From: Candidatus Woesearchaeota archaeon
GTDB taxonomy: Archaea; Nanobdellota; Nanobdellia; Woesearchaeales; 21-14-0-10-32-9
NCBI GenBank assembly: GCA_007117145.1
Contig: SKHC01000072.1
Coordinates: 1-6,673 of the forward strand
Length of the DNA stretch: 6,673 nucleotides
Direction of reading: 5' to 3'
The first letter of the stretch is position 1. Every line of letters starts with the position of its first letter. A program made the translations under genes and the position numbers. Below, piece after piece: positions 5,147-6,673 of the stretch. Below the pieces are notes generated by a model. That model was not told where the DNA came from and searched no databases. It saw only the letters and a list, made by a program, of their open reading frames with translations.

Positions 5147-5664
5147 AATACTTAGTTTTACTTTTAGTATTGGTTGGTTGCGGAGTTAATTCAGATAGCT
5201 TGCGTGTTGGTTATTGTCCAACTATGACTTCTTACGTTGAGCAAATTCCAAGTGTAATCCCTGTTGAGTTTGAAAGTGCAAGTCAAGCAATTACTGCTCT
5301 TCAAAATGGCAAAGTTGACGTTATCGTTATTGGCAGGAAAGCGTATAGTTTTGAAAATCAAGGTTTTTCTGAAGTTTTGCTTGAAGATGGATACACGTTA
5401 GTTGGACTTGAAAGAGCTATTGTTTCTTTAGAGGATTTAGAGTTAATTAGAACGTGTAGTTTTGAAGAAGTCGATTATCCATTTGGCAACGTCACAGTTA
5501 TCAATACTTTGCAAGAAGAATGCCAAACGTTTCTTATCAGATGGTCGCAGTTTAACGATCAAAACCTTATAATACCTGAGGTTGATGGAGAAAAAATTAG
5601 TTGGTTTAGGTCTCCTCATTTTTATGCTAGAGAGCAAAACACTTTAAACAAGATTTTTGAATAA
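5143..5664 (+). CDS. Small lipoprotein resembling a type-2 periplasmic binding protein
   Basis: The 173-residue product starts with a lipoprotein signal (lipobox LVGC, C13). The mature part opens with a first strand LRVGYCPTM (20-28), then SASQAITALQNGKVDVIVIGR (45-65), the typical lobe-I pattern of type-2 solute-binding proteins in which a helix precedes the strand VDVIVIG. It is much shorter than a normal two-lobed binding protein, and no permease or ATPase gene is present. Besides C13 it has C25, right after the first strand where ligand loops form, and C105 and C127. As the last gene of the operon, overlapping the reductase gene by ATGA, it could supply or sense a substrate for the relay or be a client of the thioredoxin lipoprotein. 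The fold call is moderate and the function unknown. Confidence 0.6.
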   Translation: MKYLVLLLVLVGCGVNSDSLRVGYCPTMTSYVEQIPSVIPVEFESASQAITALQNGKVDVIVIGRKAYSFENQGFSEVLLEDGYTLVGLERAIVSLEDLELIRTCSFEEVDYPFGNVTVINTLQEECQTFLIRWSQFNDQNLIIPEVDGEKISWFRSPHFYAREQNTLNKIFE

Positions 5665-5666
5665 AA

Positions 5667-5987
5667 TTAATCTTTTCGCTTGCTTCTTTCGTATCTTAAC
5701 TCGTACTTGTCACCAGCTACTTTCTTGAAGAAATATGTATCTTTATTCGAGCCAACTTCTAATTTTTCTTTAACTAGTACTTCTGGTTCCACGAATATGT
5801 TTGAATCGAATAATTTGTCCTTTATTTCATCGAGTGTATACCTTGGTTTGTTAAACAGGTTCCAATCCATACGTAAATAGTATTTTGCTCCAAAAATTTT
5901 TGAAATAGACTCGTCTACTTCTCTTCTTATCGAATTTTCTAATCCCATACTTAAAGGTAATACTGATAGGAATATATATTTTTTCAT
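5667..5987 (-). CDS. Hypothetical protein, 106 residues
   Basis: I do not recognise this protein. It has a short hydrophobic start (KKYIFLSVLPLSMG, 1-15) that looks like a buried strand more than a signal peptide, an amphipathic helix (NSIRREVDESISKIFG), a mixed middle with EIKDKLFD, and a C-terminal charged strand pair ending in RSKRKD. It is probably soluble. Its ATG follows the TGA of the deaminase gene with no gap on the same strand, so it is the last gene of that operon and is probably translated by coupling. It ends 2 bp from the stop of the convergent binding-protein-like gene. Context with a nucleotide deaminase and an acetyltransferase gives no clear functional hint. Confidence 0.65.
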   Translation of the reverse strand: MKKYIFLSVLPLSMGLENSIRREVDESISKIFGAKYYLRMDWNLFNKPRYTLDEIKDKLFDSNIFVEPEVLVKEKLEVGSNKDTYFFKKVAGDKYELRYERSKRKD

Positions 5988-6425
5988 TCAAACTTTGATT
6001 ACTTCCACATCGCTTTTCTTTAAGAATTCCAATCCTTTAGTGTCTTTATCGTATTCTTCTAAGTAGTAAAACTTTTTTATGCCTGAATTACTTATAAGCT
6101 TGGCACAATTAATACAAGGACTAAGACTTGACATTAAGGCTGATTCGCTTATGTTTATACCGTTTCGAAGGCAAAATAATAGTACGTTTTCTTCTGCGTG
6201 GTACTCGTTTAGTTTACTCCATTCGTGGTGTTTTTCTCTATCAAAATCGTTTTTGTCAAATAGTTCATTACAATGTTTTATTCCACTTGGAACTCCATTG
6301 TATCCCACTGCTATTATTCTACTATCTTTTATTAGAAGTGCTCACACTTGTTTGCTCACACAAGTAGATAGCTTGCCTGTTTCTATGCATATCTTTTTTA
6401 GGTATTCTACGTATTTAGGTTTCAT
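5988..6425 (-). pseudogene. dCMP deaminase-like gene interrupted by an in-frame TGA
   Basis: Read from the ATG at 6425, which overlaps the acetyltransferase stop by ATGA, the frame gives a 145-codon deoxycytidylate deaminase: STCVSKQV (20-27), then ALLIKDSRII, GYNGVPSG (41-48), the zinc and catalytic motif HAE (H76, E78) and SPCINC (C104, C107). Such enzymes convert dCMP to dUMP for thymidylate synthesis. Codon 28 (6342-6344) is TGA where the family has an invariant glycine after STCxxxxV, so one base change from GGA explains it. Both sides of the stop remain well conserved, so the lesion is recent, or it is a sequencing error. The open part alone (from the GTG at 6308, 106 codons) keeps the zinc motifs but lacks the first core strand and would probably not fold properly. 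UGA readthrough as glycine is unlikely because other genes here end in TGA. Confidence 0.75.
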
Positions 6426-6673
6426 TTTAGCTCGTTCCTTAATAATCTATACGTATCTTCACTAAAGATTTTGCCTCTTAAAAACACTCCATCTTTTCTA
6501 GTGCCTTCTTTTGTAAATCCTGCTTTTTCTAAGACTCTTGCGCTTGCAGGATTATGGTCATATACATAAGCTTGTAATCTGTGAATATCTTTAAACTTGT
6601 CAAAAGCATAATTCGTAAATAGCTTTACAGCTCTTGTCATAATTCCTTTTCCCCAGTACGGCTCTCCCACCCA
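6422..6673 (-). CDS. GNAT acetyltransferase, RimJ/RimL-like, 5'-partial
   Basis: This is the C-terminal part of a GCN5-related N-acetyltransferase, which moves an acetyl group from acetyl-CoA to an amine such as a protein N-terminus. The frame runs open to the window edge (tryptophan and valine codons precede GEPYWGKG), so the start lies outside. GEPYWGKGIMTRA is the acetyl-CoA pyrophosphate-binding motif (R/Q-x-x-G-x-G/A class). The later element NPASARVLEKAGFTKEGT is typical of RimJ/RimL-type enzymes, with the conserved Asn and the GF turn. It ends in the usual short C-terminal strand. Its TGA overlaps the ATG of the deaminase gene by ATGA, so the two are co-transcribed. The substrate cannot be told from this part. 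Confidence 0.8.
   Translation of the reverse strand, partial: WVGEPYWGKGIMTRAVKLFTNYAFDKFKDIHRLQAYVYDHNPASARVLEKAGFTKEGTRKDGVFLRGKIFSEDTYRLLRNELK

Noticed and set aside
5988..6425. UGA decoded as glycine, as in SR1/Gracilibacteria, to explain the TGA at a glycine codon in the deaminase gene
   Set aside because: At least five other genes here end in TGA, four of them at ATGA overlaps with the next gene (3191, 3562, 3966, 5144), and readthrough there would run into nonsense. The archaeal promoters also do not fit those bacteria.
6079..6465. Plus-strand ORFs of 128 and 79 codons opposite the deaminase gene
   Set aside because: They are antisense to conserved deaminase motifs, and the translations are serine/leucine-rich shadows with no recognisable domain.

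Overview
The window is AT-rich and compact and reads as an archaeal genome fragment, possibly from a DPANN-type lineage such as Woesearchaeota or Pacearchaeota. That placement is an inference. The support is: TATA boxes lying 26-27 nt before start codons that lack a Shine-Dalgarno (leaderless genes), oligo-T ends, a membrane-anchored winged-helix regulator of a mainly archaeal type, and gaps of a few bases between convergent genes.

Layout. Positions 1-469 (+) hold the 3' part of a ferredoxin-NADP reductase-like gene that seems to have lost its nucleotide-binding loop in frame. Positions 494-898 (-) encode a small four-helix membrane protein. Positions 1044-1142 (+) hold a tiny ORF with a good Shine-Dalgarno but an AUA codon where the start should be. 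Positions 1146-1685 (-) encode a HAD-type 5'-nucleotidase-like phosphatase. Divergent from it, 1784-2257 (+) encodes a membrane-anchored winged-helix regulator with a Cys-Gly-Cys in its outer loop.

The centrepiece is a five-gene operon at 2309-5664 (+) whose genes are joined by four successive ATGA overlaps. It encodes a CcdA-like transmembrane thiol-electron carrier, a GcvH-like lipoyl carrier protein, a thioredoxin-fold lipoprotein with CPIC, an FAD/NAD(P)H disulfide reductase of the CoA-disulfide reductase class, and a small solute-binding-like lipoprotein. Together they suggest an electron relay: NAD(P)H to the flavin reductase, to the protein-bound lipoyl group, to CcdA across the membrane, to the extracytoplasmic thioredoxin lipoprotein. 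The unusual part is a lipoylated H-like protein where thioredoxin normally donates to CcdA. The Cys-Gly-Cys regulator directly upstream could sense the redox state outside the membrane.

Positions 5667-6673 (-) hold a second, convergent operon: an acetyltransferase (cut by the window end), a dCMP deaminase interrupted by an in-frame TGA at a normally glycine codon, and an unrecognised 106-residue protein.

Three loci (FNR-like, tiny ORF, deaminase) carry lesions. They may be real gene decay or consensus errors in the assembly. No tRNA, rRNA, CRISPR array or insertion sequence was seen, and no stretch over 300 bases lacks a gene.
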